In this document: positions 9,105-18,286 of the stretch, piece by piece | How the letters are laid out: each line of letters begins with the position of its first letter | Numbering within the stretch: the stretch's first letter is position 1 | Translations under genes and position numbers: made by a program | The notes under the pieces: generated by a model | What the model saw: the letters and a program-made list of their open reading frames with translations, nothing else | The model's database searches: none | What the model was told of the DNA's origin: nothing | Source: Flavobacterium tiangeerense | GTDB lineage: Bacteria; Bacteroidota; Bacteroidia; Flavobacteriales; Flavobacteriaceae | Direction: 5' to 3' | Assembly: GCF_007830355.1 (NCBI RefSeq) | Contig: NZ_VLKO01000008.1 | Coordinates: 137,453 to 201,452, forward strand | DNA: 64,000 nucleotides

Positions 9105-10679
9105 ATGAAAAAATATATTTGGCTATTGGCTATAGGACTCACTGTAAATGCATTGCAAGCACAAGAAGTATCTGATGCAGTGCGCTATTCACAGGACAAT
9201 TTAAACGGAACTGCAAGATTTAGAGCTATGAGTGGTGCATTTGGGGCATTGGGTGGTGACTTATCTTCAATAAATGTAAATCCGGCAGGTTCTGCTATAT
9301 TTGCTAACAATCAAATGGGTCTTACCTTAACAAACTTTAGCAACAAAAACAATTCAAATTATTTTGGAAGTACAAACAGCACCAAAAATAATTCCATCGA
9401 TTTAAATCAAGCTGGAGCAGTATTTGTTTTTGAAAATAACGCTACTTCAAATTGGTCTAAAATTGCTATTGCTGTAAATTATGAAAACGCAAACAATTTT
9501 AATAATGACTTGTTTTCCTCTGGTACCAACACTAACAATACTGTAGCTGATTATTTTTTGTTTTATGCCAATAGAGGAAACAATGGAGCTCCTGTACCAC
9601 AGCAATTTGTAAATAGAGAACCAGGTGAATCTATCAGTGATTTGTATTCTTTTCTAGGTAACAACCTTCCTAACAACCAGTTTCCTGGATTAAGTGGATA
9701 TGATGCACAACAAGCTTTCTTAGGGTATCAAGCTTTTATAATTGATGCCATTGATGAAAATAATGCAAATTCACCTTACTCATCTAATGTTCCTGCTGCA
9801 AATTATTTTCAACAAAACGCAGTTTTCAATACAGGATATAACGGTAAATTATCTTTTAATATTGCAACTTCATATAAAGATAAGTTTTATTTTGGTTTAA
9901 ACTTGAATTCTCATTTTACAGATTACGTTAGATCATCTCGCTTTTCCGAAAGAAACGATGCAGCAACTACAAATAATTTTAGAGTGAATCAAATTCAATT
10001 TAACAACGATTTGAACACCTATGGAACTGGATTTTCATTTCAGTTGGGTGCTATCGCAAAGCTTACTAACGAATTGCGTTTGGGTTTAGCACACGAATCT
10101 TCTACTTGGTATAGATTAACAGATGAATTATCACAAAGTTTAGTAGCAATTAGTAGAAACAGTACCGAAACTTTACCAGCTGATGTTGTAAGTCCAGATG
10201 TAATTAATGTTTATGAGCCATACAAATTGCAAACACCGAGCAAAACTTCCCTTAGCTTAGCTTATGTATTTGGTAAAAAAGGCTTAATCAGCGTTGATTA
10301 TGCAATGAAAAATTATGGATCAACTGCATTTAAACCCAAAAATGACGCCTATTTTATGGGTCTTAACAATACAATCAGTAACACACTAGATAATACAGGC
10401 GAAATTCGTGTAGGTGGTGAATACAAAATTAAAGCCTTGAGCCTAAGAGCTGGATACAGATTCGAACAAAGCCCATACAAGAACACGGAAATCATGGGTG
10501 ATTTAACTGGATATTCTGCAGGTTTAGGCTATAATTTTGGATCTACAAAACTAGATTTGGCTTATGCCAATGCTACTAGAAATACCCAACAAGGTTTTTT
10601 TAACCAAGGATTTACAGATGGTGCAAGAATAGCTAATAACAATAACAATGTGTCGTTAACATTATTATTTGAATTGTAA
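9105..10679 (+). CDS. OmpP1/FadL-family outer-membrane protein
   Basis: A 524-residue outer-membrane beta-barrel. It has a signal peptide (cleavage near ALQAQ) and an N-terminal plug-like segment with ALGGDLSSINVNPAG, where the NPA motif is typical of the FadL/OmpP1 family. Many alternating aromatic strands follow, ending VSLTLLFEL with a terminal hydrophobic residue. FadL-type proteins take up hydrophobic molecules such as fatty acids or aromatics; Bacteroidota members are often labelled hemin receptor on weak grounds. The substrate is unknown. The gene is followed by a strong terminator. Confidence 0.88.
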   Translation: MKKYIWLLAIGLTVNALQAQEVSDAVRYSQDNLNGTARFRAMSGAFGALGGDLSSINVNPAGSAIFANNQMGLTLTNFSNKNNSNYFGSTNSTKNNSIDLNQAGAVFVFENNATSNWSKIAIAVNYENANNFNNDLFSSGTNTNNTVADYFLFYANRGNNGAPVPQQFVNREPGESISDLYSFLGNNLPNNQFPGLSGYDAQQAFLGYQAFIIDAIDENNANSPYSSNVPAANYFQQNAVFNTGYNGKLSFNIATSYKDKFYFGLNLNSHFTDYVRSSRFSERNDAATTNNFRVNQIQFNNDLNTYGTGFSFQLGAIAKLTNELRLGLAHESSTWYRLTDELSQSLVAISRNSTETLPADVVSPDVINVYEPYKLQTPSKTSLSLAYVFGKKGLISVDYAMKNYGSTAFKPKNDAYFMGLNNTISNTLDNTGEIRVGGEYKIKALSLRAGYRFEQSPYKNTEIMGDLTGYSAGLGYNFGSTKLDLAYANATRNTQQGFFNQGFTDGARIANNNNNVSLTLLFEL

Positions 10680-10698
10680 ATCAAATAATTAAACATAT

Positions 10699-10737
10699 AA
10701 ATCCGTCTCGTTATACCAACAAGACGGATTTTTTTTA
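10699..10737 (+). terminator. Rho-independent terminator after the FadL-family gene
   Basis: AATCCGTCT (10700-10708) pairs with AGACGGATT (10722-10730), followed by T8. Confidence 0.9.
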
Positions 10738-10738
10738 A

Positions 10739-10862
10739 CCCTGATGGTCCCGAAGCGCATGGAGAAATCCTCCCGTTGTTTTTTGGGAGATTACTTCACC
10801 TAGCACCAATTTTCATAAGAGTTCTGTGAACTTTATTTGTGCGAAGAGCAGGAAATAGCTCC
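10739..10862 (+). repeat. Dispersed structured repeat, copy 2 (expanded)
   Basis: Begins CCCTGATGG and ends GCAGGAAATAGCTCC, the same ends as the copies at 1582 and 31446. The core hairpin is ATCCTCCC...GGGAGAT. About 50 extra bases lie between the hairpin and the right end, and about 10 extra between the left end and the hairpin. It ends 90 bases upstream of rimO. Confidence 0.7.
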
Positions 10863-10951
10863 TAATAATCTGAAAAGGCTTTGAAAAAAGTTCAGTTTGA
10901 ATAAAAAATTGTAATTTTGCAAAATTCCCAAATTATCGGGATGCTACCACT

Positions 10952-12265
10952 ATGAGAACGAAGTCTTTAAAAAAGAATAAAATAAATGTTATCACCCTTG
11001 GGTGTTCAAAAAATGTATATGATAGTGAGGTCCTTATGGGTCAGCTTCGCGCAAATGGAAAAGAGGTAACTCATGAGGCGCCTGAGGCTGAGGAAGGAAA
11101 TATTATTGTCATTAATACGTGTGGTTTTATTGATAATGCCAAAGCAGAATCAGTAAACATGATTCTGGAATACGCTGATAAAAAAGAGAGAGGACTAGTA
11201 GACAAAGTATTTGTAACTGGATGCTTATCTGAACGTTACAGACCTGATTTAGAAAAAGAAATCCCCAATGTGGATCAGTTTTTCGGAACTACTGAACTAC
11301 CTCAGCTGTTAAAAGCTCTTGGCGCTGATTATAAGCACGAATTATTGGGTGAGCGATTAACAACAACACCTAAAAACTATGCTTATTTAAAAATTTCTGA
11401 AGGATGTGACAGACCTTGTAGTTTTTGTGCAATACCACTTATGCGAGGAAAAAATGTCTCGCAAACTATAGAAAAATTAGTAAAAGAAGCGGAAGGTTTA
11501 GCTAAAGATGGCGTTAAGGAACTTATATTGATAGCGCAAGATCTTACCTACTATGGTTTAGACTTGTACAAAAAAAGAGCACTTGGAGAATTACTTGAAG
11601 CTTTAGTAAAAGTTGAGGGCATAGAATGGATCCGTTTGCACTATGCATTCCCTACAGGTTTTCCTATGGATGTTCTTGAGATTATGAAACGCGAACCAAA
11701 AATTTGTAATTACATAGATATCCCTTTGCAACACATTGCAGATTCTGTTTTAAAATCTATGCGTCGTGGGACTACCCAACAAAAAACTACAAAATTATTA
11801 AAAGATTTTAGAGAAGCCGTTCCTGGAATAGCGATTCGCACCACTTTAATTGTAGGATACCCTGGAGAAACTCAAGAAGATTTTAATATTTTGAAAGAGT
11901 TTGTTCAAGAAATGAAATTTGACAGAATGGGATGCTTTGCTTACTCACATGAGGAAAACACACACGCCTATTTACTGGAAGATGATGTTCCAGATACGGT
12001 AAAACAAGATCGTGCCAATGAAATAATGGAATTACAGTCGCAAATTTCTTGGGATTTAAATCAAGAAAAAATTGGAAAAACATACCGTTGTATTATTGAC
12101 AGAAAAGAAGGTGCACACTTTGTAGGGCGTACAGAATTTGATAGTCCTGATGTTGATAATGAAGTATTAATAGATGCCTCTAAACATTATGTGAAAACTG
12201 GGGAGTTTGTCATGATTAAGATTATTGATGCAACAGAATTTGATTTATACGGTGAACCTGTTTAA
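10952..12265 (+). CDS. rimO: Ribosomal protein S12 methylthiotransferase RimO
   Basis: A 437-residue radical SAM enzyme that methylthiolates an aspartate of S12. The N-terminal MTTase domain carries the auxiliary-cluster cysteines in ITLGCSKN, INTCGF and VTGCLSERY. The radical SAM motif is CDRPCSFC near residue 153. A C-terminal TRAM domain ends FDLYGEPV. Length and motifs are normal. TAATTTTG at 10912-10919 is a possible -7 box, and the upstream sequence contains repeat copy 2. Confidence 0.96.
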   Translation: MRTKSLKKNKINVITLGCSKNVYDSEVLMGQLRANGKEVTHEAPEAEEGNIIVINTCGFIDNAKAESVNMILEYADKKERGLVDKVFVTGCLSERYRPDLEKEIPNVDQFFGTTELPQLLKALGADYKHELLGERLTTTPKNYAYLKISEGCDRPCSFCAIPLMRGKNVSQTIEKLVKEAEGLAKDGVKELILIAQDLTYYGLDLYKKRALGELLEALVKVEGIEWIRLHYAFPTGFPMDVLEIMKREPKICNYIDIPLQHIADSVLKSMRRGTTQQKTTKLLKDFREAVPGIAIRTTLIVGYPGETQEDFNILKEFVQEMKFDRMGCFAYSHEENTHAYLLEDDVPDTVKQDRANEIMELQSQISWDLNQEKIGKTYRCIIDRKEGAHFVGRTEFDSPDVDNEVLIDASKHYVKTGEFVMIKIIDATEFDLYGEPV

Positions 12266-12291
12266 AAGATTTTTATTATAAATACACTATT

Positions 12292-12771
12292 ATGAAATTT
12301 TCAATATTGTTTGTAATGTTTCTTGTACTCTTGCCTAAGATAACACATGCTCAGTTTAACAACAACGGTTATGGCAACAATGGTTACGGTAATAATGGAT
12401 ATGGCAACAACCGCAGGATGAATACTAGCATGGATCAAAACAGAGGTCAAGAAAAGCCTAAAGAAATTCCAGTAGAAGTTACCGTAGGAAAGGTCATAGA
12501 ACGTTTAAAGCCTGAACTGAATCTTGATGAGTTACAAGTAATTGCAATATCAAATATCCTAACAGAAAGTATTAGATCTCAAGGGATGCTTATCAAGGCA
12601 GAAGTAAGTCATGAGGACAAAGTAAACAATATTAAAGCCCTCTCTGAAACTACAGATAAAAAAATCATGGAGTTACTTAATAAAGAGCAGAAAGAAAAAT
12701 TTATACTCCTAAACGAGGAAGCAAAGAATCCTAAGAAAAAAGAGAAGAAAAAGTCTAAAGAACAATCTTAA
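12292..12771 (+). CDS. Exported Asn/Gly/Tyr-repeat, Lys-rich protein
   Basis: A 159-residue exported protein of unknown function, 26 bases after rimO. The signal peptide ends near THAQ. Residues 22-40 are NNGYG repeats encoded by a 15-bp tandem unit with third-base variation, so the repeat is kept at the protein level. The rest is a helical region (VTVGKVIERLKPELNLDELQ) and a Lys/Glu-rich tail. The helical part vaguely resembles small periplasmic Spy/CpxP-like proteins; this is a guess. It is probably in one transcript with the amidase that follows. Confidence 0.75.
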   Translation: MKFSILFVMFLVLLPKITHAQFNNNGYGNNGYGNNGYGNNRRMNTSMDQNRGQEKPKEIPVEVTVGKVIERLKPELNLDELQVIAISNILTESIRSQGMLIKAEVSHEDKVNNIKALSETTDKKIMELLNKEQKEKFILLNEEAKNPKKKEKKKSKEQS

Positions 12772-12793
12772 AATAAAACAATTGAGCCAAATT

Positions 12794-13696
12794 ATGAAAA
12801 ACTTTTTTTACTGCTTTTTTATAGCTGCACTAGCTGTTTCATGTGGTACCAATCCATATAAAAAAAGTGAAAAAATTTACGATTCTAAGCTAAAAACACT
12901 AGAAGGAACCATAGCGAATAAAGATCCACAAACCTTACCTGTGATTGCTCATGTAACCCTTAATATTGACACTCTTTACACAAAACAATTACACACTTAC
13001 AAAGATACCCTTTTTAAAATGGGACCTACACCATTACAAAATGGCCTAAGTACAGAATGGATAGGTACTGTGAATTTTAACTTAAGAAAACCTAATTTTA
13101 TCATTATTCATCACACTGCTCAAGATTCTATTCAACAAACTATACGAACCTTTACAAAAACAGAAACTCAAGTTAGTTCACATTATGTTATAGGCGAAGA
13201 TGGTAAAGTAGTACAAATGCTTAATGATTATTTAAGAGCTTGGCATGCCGGTAATGGATCATGGGGTAAAAACACAGATATAAATTCAAGCTCTATAGGT
13301 ATTGAACTAGACAATAATGGATCCGAAGTTTTTACAGAACCGCAAATCAATAGTTTACTGGCTTTATTGACTAAATTAAAAAAAGATCATAATATTCCTG
13401 CTCAAAACATCATTGGGCATGCAGACATTGCTCCTACTCGAAAAAAAGATCCTAGCATTTTTTTCCCTTGGAAAATTTTAGCCGAAAATGGTTTTGGAGT
13501 TTGGCCTGACGAATTTTTAGTCACCGCACCTGCTGATTTCAATGCTGAGCAAGGACTGAGAATTATAGGTTATGATACTAAAAATTTAGCAGCAGCTATT
13601 ACCGCATTTAAATTACATTTTATGCAAAATCAAGTAAACAGCATTCTAGATGAAGTGACCAAGAATACTATCTATTCCATTTACAAAAAGCAATAA
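12794..13696 (+). CDS. N-acetylmuramoyl-L-alanine amidase (Amidase_2) lipoprotein
   Basis: A 300-residue lipoprotein with an Amidase_2/PGRP fold that should cut the amide bond between MurNAc and the stem peptide in the periplasm. I chose ATG 12794 over the upstream TTG 12782 because it starts the signal directly (MKNFFYC), with lipobox LAVSC. Zinc-site residues are visible in IIHHTAQDS near residue 107 and IIGHADIAPTRKKDP near residue 204. SHYVIGEDGKVVQM is the conserved strand between them. The C-terminal portion (ADFNAEQGLRIIGYD) looks like a peptidoglycan-binding helical segment. It follows the NNGYG protein closely. Confidence 0.92.
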   Translation: MKNFFYCFFIAALAVSCGTNPYKKSEKIYDSKLKTLEGTIANKDPQTLPVIAHVTLNIDTLYTKQLHTYKDTLFKMGPTPLQNGLSTEWIGTVNFNLRKPNFIIIHHTAQDSIQQTIRTFTKTETQVSSHYVIGEDGKVVQMLNDYLRAWHAGNGSWGKNTDINSSSIGIELDNNGSEVFTEPQINSLLALLTKLKKDHNIPAQNIIGHADIAPTRKKDPSIFFPWKILAENGFGVWPDEFLVTAPADFNAEQGLRIIGYDTKNLAAAITAFKLHFMQNQVNSILDEVTKNTIYSIYKKQ

Positions 13697-13724
13697 GAAA
13701 CAAAGTATTGATTCTTGCGTTAAA

Positions 13725-13780
13725 TAAAAAAACTGCCAATACCTTTACGATATTGGCAGAAAAAAAAAAAAAAAAAAAAA
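13725..13780. terminator. Bidirectional terminator with a 21-A tract
   Basis: CTGCCAATA (13733-13741) pairs with TATTGGCAG (13751-13759), with A/T runs on both sides. The right side is 21 consecutive A (13760-13780) that abut the stop codon of the minus-strand porin gene. It serves both convergent genes. Confidence 0.85.
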
Positions 13781-14830
13781 TTAAAAGGAATACGTAGTAG
13801 CAAGTAGTGCAAATGCTGTCATTCCCTTTGGTGCTGCATCACTATTTGTAAAAATATCTTCGGAAGCTTTATCAAAACGAATTTCTGGAATTACCGTTAA
13901 ATTACCCGATTTAAAATTTAACGACAATGTATTTCCTAAAACACTAGTACTAGCAAGAGAACCTAGACCAGGCGTTGCATCTTTGGCACCAAGATATTCA
14001 ATTCTATAAGCTAAAGTCAAATTTTCTTTGAGGACAATAGAGGCATACCCCAAAAGAGAAAACCACTTACCATCTAAATTAGAATCGATATCGTTGTTAG
14101 TTATAGCATAAGTTCCATTAAAACCCAAAGAAAAAGTGTCACTTAATTTTTTAGTAGCCACAACATCAAATTGTGTTTTGTTTTCATCAGAAGACGGATT
14201 ACTACTTCCCGAAGTAGCATTCAAATACAAACTTCCAGTATCTCCTAAATAACCAAACTGTCCAATAAAGGTTTTTTGAGAAGAACCAGCCTCTAAAGCA
14301 GTCTTAAAATCTGTTGGATTTGTGATTCCTGCCATGAAACTTAATTTTCCCGCAGTATATTGAGCTTTTATTCCAGTGTTAAAAAAAGGCCCATAGGTAA
14401 AGGCATACGACATACTATAGTTTTTATTATCAACAGCATCTAACAACTCATATCCAATATGGGTTCCAAAACTACCTGCAATTACTTTAAATTTATCTGT
14501 GAATTCATAGGTAAAATTTAATTGCTTGATCATAAATGAAGTTGCCTCATCATTGTATGAAAACTGCGAAGCTCTATTCCCAAAACCTAAATCGACAAAA
14601 ACAGAAGCTTTTCCCATCTTATGACTCGCTTCAATAGAAGCCATTCCAAGTTCAAAGGAGTTATGAGAATTAGTAAAACTAGTAAGACTATTATCAACAT
14701 CAGAGAAATCATACTTAAAATAAGCGTCGGCTGATCCAGCAAACGTAGTAACAGGAACGGTAGGTGTCTCTTGAGCAAGAATAGTACTCATTGAAACTAA
14801 AAGAGCAATTGTAGCAAATTGTTTTTTCAT
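13781..14830 (-). CDS. Outer-membrane beta-barrel porin (OmpL/BBP2-like)
   Basis: A 349-residue exported barrel protein. The signal peptide is cleaved near TILAQ. The mature sequence is alternating strands with the ADAYFKYDF and SFELGMASIEASHKMG segments seen in putative beta-barrel porin-2 proteins, and it ends LLATTYSF with a C-terminal Phe. Such porins are often found near ammonium transporters in Flavobacterium, but no amt gene is visible here. The gene stands alone, convergent with the amidase; 790 bases of AT-rich DNA lie upstream. The solute is unknown. Confidence 0.82.
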   Translation of the reverse strand: MKKQFATIALLVSMSTILAQETPTVPVTTFAGSADAYFKYDFSDVDNSLTSFTNSHNSFELGMASIEASHKMGKASVFVDLGFGNRASQFSYNDEATSFMIKQLNFTYEFTDKFKVIAGSFGTHIGYELLDAVDNKNYSMSYAFTYGPFFNTGIKAQYTAGKLSFMAGITNPTDFKTALEAGSSQKTFIGQFGYLGDTGSLYLNATSGSSNPSSDENKTQFDVVATKKLSDTFSLGFNGTYAITNNDIDSNLDGKWFSLLGYASIVLKENLTLAYRIEYLGAKDATPGLGSLASTSVLGNTLSLNFKSGNLTVIPEIRFDKASEDIFTNSDAAPKGMTAFALLATTYSF

Positions 14831-15621
14831 ATTGGGTTGGTTTTAGTTAATATTCGAATGTAACTCATCATTATTAGGCCACACATAAATTAAAATGAAG
14901 ACATTTTTTAATAGTATATATGTTGCTAATTCTATAGCAATAATCTCATTTTCATAGACGAATTTATTAACTTTTATCAAACTCAAAACATAAATTAGAA
15001 CATTTATCAACTGAAAATGAAAGAATTATGAATATCGAAATATCCAACTGTTTAAATAGTTAATTGGTATTTAAAATAGATTATTTTATTTTTATAATAA
15101 TTGAAAAGAAATATCAATACCCCCTATTTTATTTAATTAAATACTATTTTAAATTAAAAAAATCAATAAAAAAATAATTAAATAACATCATAAAATTCAA
15201 AAACCCATTAAAAATAAGGGTATGCATATTTTTAAATAAATAATGTAATTTTTAAAATACCAAATGAGCTTTAATCTAAAGAAGCTATTTTTTTAAGAAA
15301 ATTTTAAAATAATTTCATATCCTTTTTATTAACTTTAAATAATAAAACAAAACTAAGAAGTCTATTTTTCAAATCGTTATAGGCGCTTTCAATTATTAAA
15401 AAATTGCATCTATTATTACTTGAAGTAATCAATAGAGGCATCATTGAAAAAGTAAATAAAATCGTAAAAATCAAATTATTAGAGAATTCATTTTACTTGA
15501 CATTCAAGATTTTAAAATCTCCGAGTACATTATTAAACTTGACATTTTATTAAAATATTTTAAAAATATTAGAACAGTACTATCATTTTTCCCCTTTAAT
15601 AATTACAAAAAAATTATATCA
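14831..15621. other. Long AT-rich intergenic region
   Basis: No convincing gene or RNA is seen. It holds the divergent upstream regions of the porin and of the gene at 15622. A hairpin near 15409-15436 (TCTATT-ATTACT...AGTAAT-C-AATAGA) and a direct repeat ACTTGACATT at 15495-15504 and 15537-15546 (42 bases centre to centre) are the only structures I notice. Confidence 0.5.
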
Positions 15622-16101
15622 ATGAAAAACATATTTATCCTATTAACGCTATTTTTGAGTATGATTATTAAGGCCCAAACTCATGAACTCATAAAACATG
15701 ATGGTAAAAAAATAGATATAAATTTTATTAAAGTTGCTAACAATCAAGTTTTTTTCAACAGTCAAGGAAATCAAGAAGAAAAAAGCATGAGTAAATTTGC
15801 AATAGCACAGATTAAAGAAAAATCAAATTCTGATGTAAAAATGATTTCAAACAAAATCATCCTTAGTAGCAAAGAAGATTACAACAAGGTTGTATTATTA
15901 GAACCAAACCAGGCAGAAGGACTTAAAGAAATTGGATTTACAAGCAGTTTCCTAGGTAAAACTAAAGGAGAAACAAATCAAGATTTTAAAGATAAAGCTG
16001 TTAAAAGATTAAAACAGCACGCTGCTGCAAAAGGATATCCGTTTATAGTTATGATTTCGTATGACTCAAAAAATCTAAAAGCAAAAATGTTTTCATATTG
16101 A
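15622..16101 (+). CDS. Hypothetical exported protein
   Basis: A 159-residue exported protein I do not recognise. The signal peptide ends near IIKAQ. The first part (DGKKIDINFIKVANNQVFFNS) reads like the small beta domain often seen in Bacteroidota periplasmic proteins that start with HDGKKI. The C-terminal half contains KRLKQHAAAKGYPFIVMISYD. It stands alone between two long spacers. A pair of ACTTGACATT repeats lies upstream and could be a regulator site. Confidence 0.7.
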   Translation: MKNIFILLTLFLSMIIKAQTHELIKHDGKKIDINFIKVANNQVFFNSQGNQEEKSMSKFAIAQIKEKSNSDVKMISNKIILSSKEDYNKVVLLEPNQAEGLKEIGFTSSFLGKTKGETNQDFKDKAVKRLKQHAAAKGYPFIVMISYDSKNLKAKMFSY

Positions 16102-16587
16102 TTTACAACACCAAGAATTAAACAAACAATCAGGAATTAATTTATTTTATCAATGTAGGCCTCTTGATAGTTGTTGTTTTTTAAAAAAAATTAGAAAAGC
16201 AATATCTTAAAGTAATTGACTTACTATTCATAAATTCAGGTAGTGTAATTTTTTTTAATTACTTTCTATTACAAGATATTTTTTACACCTCCAAATGACA
16301 TATTAAATAATGAGTTTTAAATATTTCCCCACTCTAAATTTTTATACCAATTTTAACTTTAAAGCTCTCTGATATCAAAATTGATGCTGATAAACCACAG
16401 CATTTCTATTTACTAATATTTAGGTAACCTAATGATTACCCATTTTAATCGCTCAAGATAAAGCCCCAAAAGTTTACTCTATAATTTCTTGAGAAAACAA
16501 TCGACTGATTTAAAAATCTTGTTCAATACATAAAATAATTTGATACAATTAAAACAAAGTAGCTATTACCTAAATGTCTTTTACAAA
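16102..16587. other. AT-rich intergenic region
   Basis: About 490 bases with no ORF or RNA gene that I can support. It separates the exported protein gene from the carboxylase terminator. Confidence 0.5.
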
Positions 16588-16612
16588 TAAAAAAACCACC
16601 ATTTCTGGTGGT
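16588..16612 (-). terminator. Terminator of the carboxylase operon
   Basis: ACCACC (16595-16600) pairs with GGTGGT (16607-16612). The A-run on the left becomes the T-run after the hairpin on the minus strand. Confidence 0.8.
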
Positions 16613-16637
16613 TAATACTTTTTTAATTTATTGAAAA

Positions 16638-18179
16638 TTACAAAGGAATATTCCCGTGTTTTCGTACTGGCGTAACACTCACCTTATTTTCTAGCATGCT
16701 ATATGATTTTATCAACTTTCGCCTAGTATCTTGTGGAAGAATTACTTCGTCAATAAAACCTCGTTGTGCAGCTGTGTATGGATTTGCAAATAAATCAGCG
16801 TATTCTGCTTCTTTTTCTAACAGTTTAGCTTCTTGATCATCAGCTTCATTGATTTCCTTTTTGAAAATAATTTCCGAAGCTCCTTTTGCTCCCATAACAG
16901 CAATTTCGGCAGTTGGCCAAGCAAAATTCATATCTGCACCTATGTGCTTAGAGTTCATCACATCATAAGCACCTCCATAAGCTTTTCTGGTTATAACAGT
17001 AACTTTTGGAACCGTAGCTTCACTTAATGCATATAGTAATTTTGCACCATGAACTATAATTCCGTTCCACTCTTGATCAGTTCCTGGTAAAAATCCAGGC
17101 ACATCTACAAGTACTAAAAGCGGAATATTAAAAGCATCACAAAAACGAGTAAAACGCGCTGCTTTTTTAGAACTATTCACATCCAGACATCCTGCAAGAA
17201 CCATAGGTTGATTTGCAATAATACCTATACTGCGACCCGCTAATCTAGCAAATCCTACAATTATATTTTCGGCATAATTTTTATGAATCTCAAAAAAGGA
17301 ATTTTCATCAATAATTTCGCTTATAACCGAGTGCATATCATACGGTTTATTAGGATTATCAGGAAGTATTGAGGTCAATTTATCTCGATATTCGTCATTA
17401 AGTGTATAAGGCAAATCAGCTGCTTTTTCTTTGTTACACTGTGGCAAATAGCTTAATAATTTTTTTAAATCATCTAAACACGCCACATCATTTGTTGATG
17501 TAATATGAGCCACACCAGATTTAGTTGAATGTGAACTTGCACCACCCAATTCCTCTGAAGTTACCGTTTCATTTGTCACTGTTTTAACCACATTAGGACC
17601 TGTAACAAACATGTAACTGGTATCTTCAACCATCATCGTAAAGTCGGTCATGGCAGGCGAGTATACCGCTCCACCAGCACAAGGGCCCATAATGGCCGAT
17701 ATTTGAGGAATTACACCACTGGCTTGCACGTTTCTATAAAAAATATCAGCATATCCACCTAATGATCTCACTCCTTCTTGTATACGCGCACCTCCTGAAT
17801 CATTTAGACCTATCATAGGCGCACCCATTTTAACAGCCATATCCATTACTTTGCATATTTTTTCGGCATGAGTCTCAGATAATGAACCTCCAAAAACCGT
17901 AAAATCTTGAGCAAAAACATATACTAATCTTTCATTAATGGTTCCGTAGCCTGTAATAACTCCATCTCCATAATACTGTTCTTTTTCCATTCCGAAATCA
18001 GTAGTACGATGTGTCACTAACATTCCTATTTCTTCAAAAGAATTTTCATCCAGCAAATACTCGATTCGCTCTCTTGCCGTAAGCTTTTTATTAGAATGTT
18101 GTTTTGCAATTCTATTTTTACCTCCACCCAAATGAGCTTCGGCAATTTTTTCGTTTAATATATTTATTTTGTCTTTCAT
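16638..18179 (-). CDS. Acyl-CoA (propionyl-CoA type) carboxylase carboxyltransferase subunit
   Basis: A 513-residue carboxyltransferase of the PccB/MmdA family that moves a carboxyl group from carboxybiotin to an acyl-CoA. Typical blocks are [19 protein letters not shown] at the N-terminus, [37 protein letters not shown] and, in the C-half, [19 protein letters not shown]. It lies downstream of a biotin carboxylase and a biotin carrier on the same strand, so the three should form one enzyme. Propionyl-CoA is the most likely substrate from family similarity; acetyl-CoA or a methylmalonyl-CoA decarboxylase role is less likely. Confidence 0.92.
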   Translation of the reverse strand: MKDKINILNEKIAEAHLGGGKNRIAKQHSNKKLTARERIEYLLDENSFEEIGMLVTHRTTDFGMEKEQYYGDGVITGYGTINERLVYVFAQDFTVFGGSLSETHAEKICKVMDMAVKMGAPMIGLNDSGGARIQEGVRSLGGYADIFYRNVQASGVIPQISAIMGPCAGGAVYSPAMTDFTMMVEDTSYMFVTGPNVVKTVTNETVTSEELGGASSHSTKSGVAHITSTNDVACLDDLKKLLSYLPQCNKEKAADLPYTLNDEYRDKLTSILPDNPNKPYDMHSVISEIIDENSFFEIHKNYAENIIVGFARLAGRSIGIIANQPMVLAGCLDVNSSKKAARFTRFCDAFNIPLLVLVDVPGFLPGTDQEWNGIIVHGAKLLYALSEATVPKVTVITRKAYGGAYDVMNSKHIGADMNFAWPTAEIAVMGAKGASEIIFKKEINEADDQEAKLLEKEAEYADLFANPYTAAQRGFIDEVILPQDTRRKLIKSYSMLENKVSVTPVRKHGNIPL

Positions 18180-18286
18180 GTTTTTCTTTTTTTAAACGCT
18201 AATTTTATTAAAGACCCCAGAATAATTGAGTTTCATTAAAAAAAAGGCTTGACTAAGCTATTTCTAAATAATGGATAAAAAATAGT

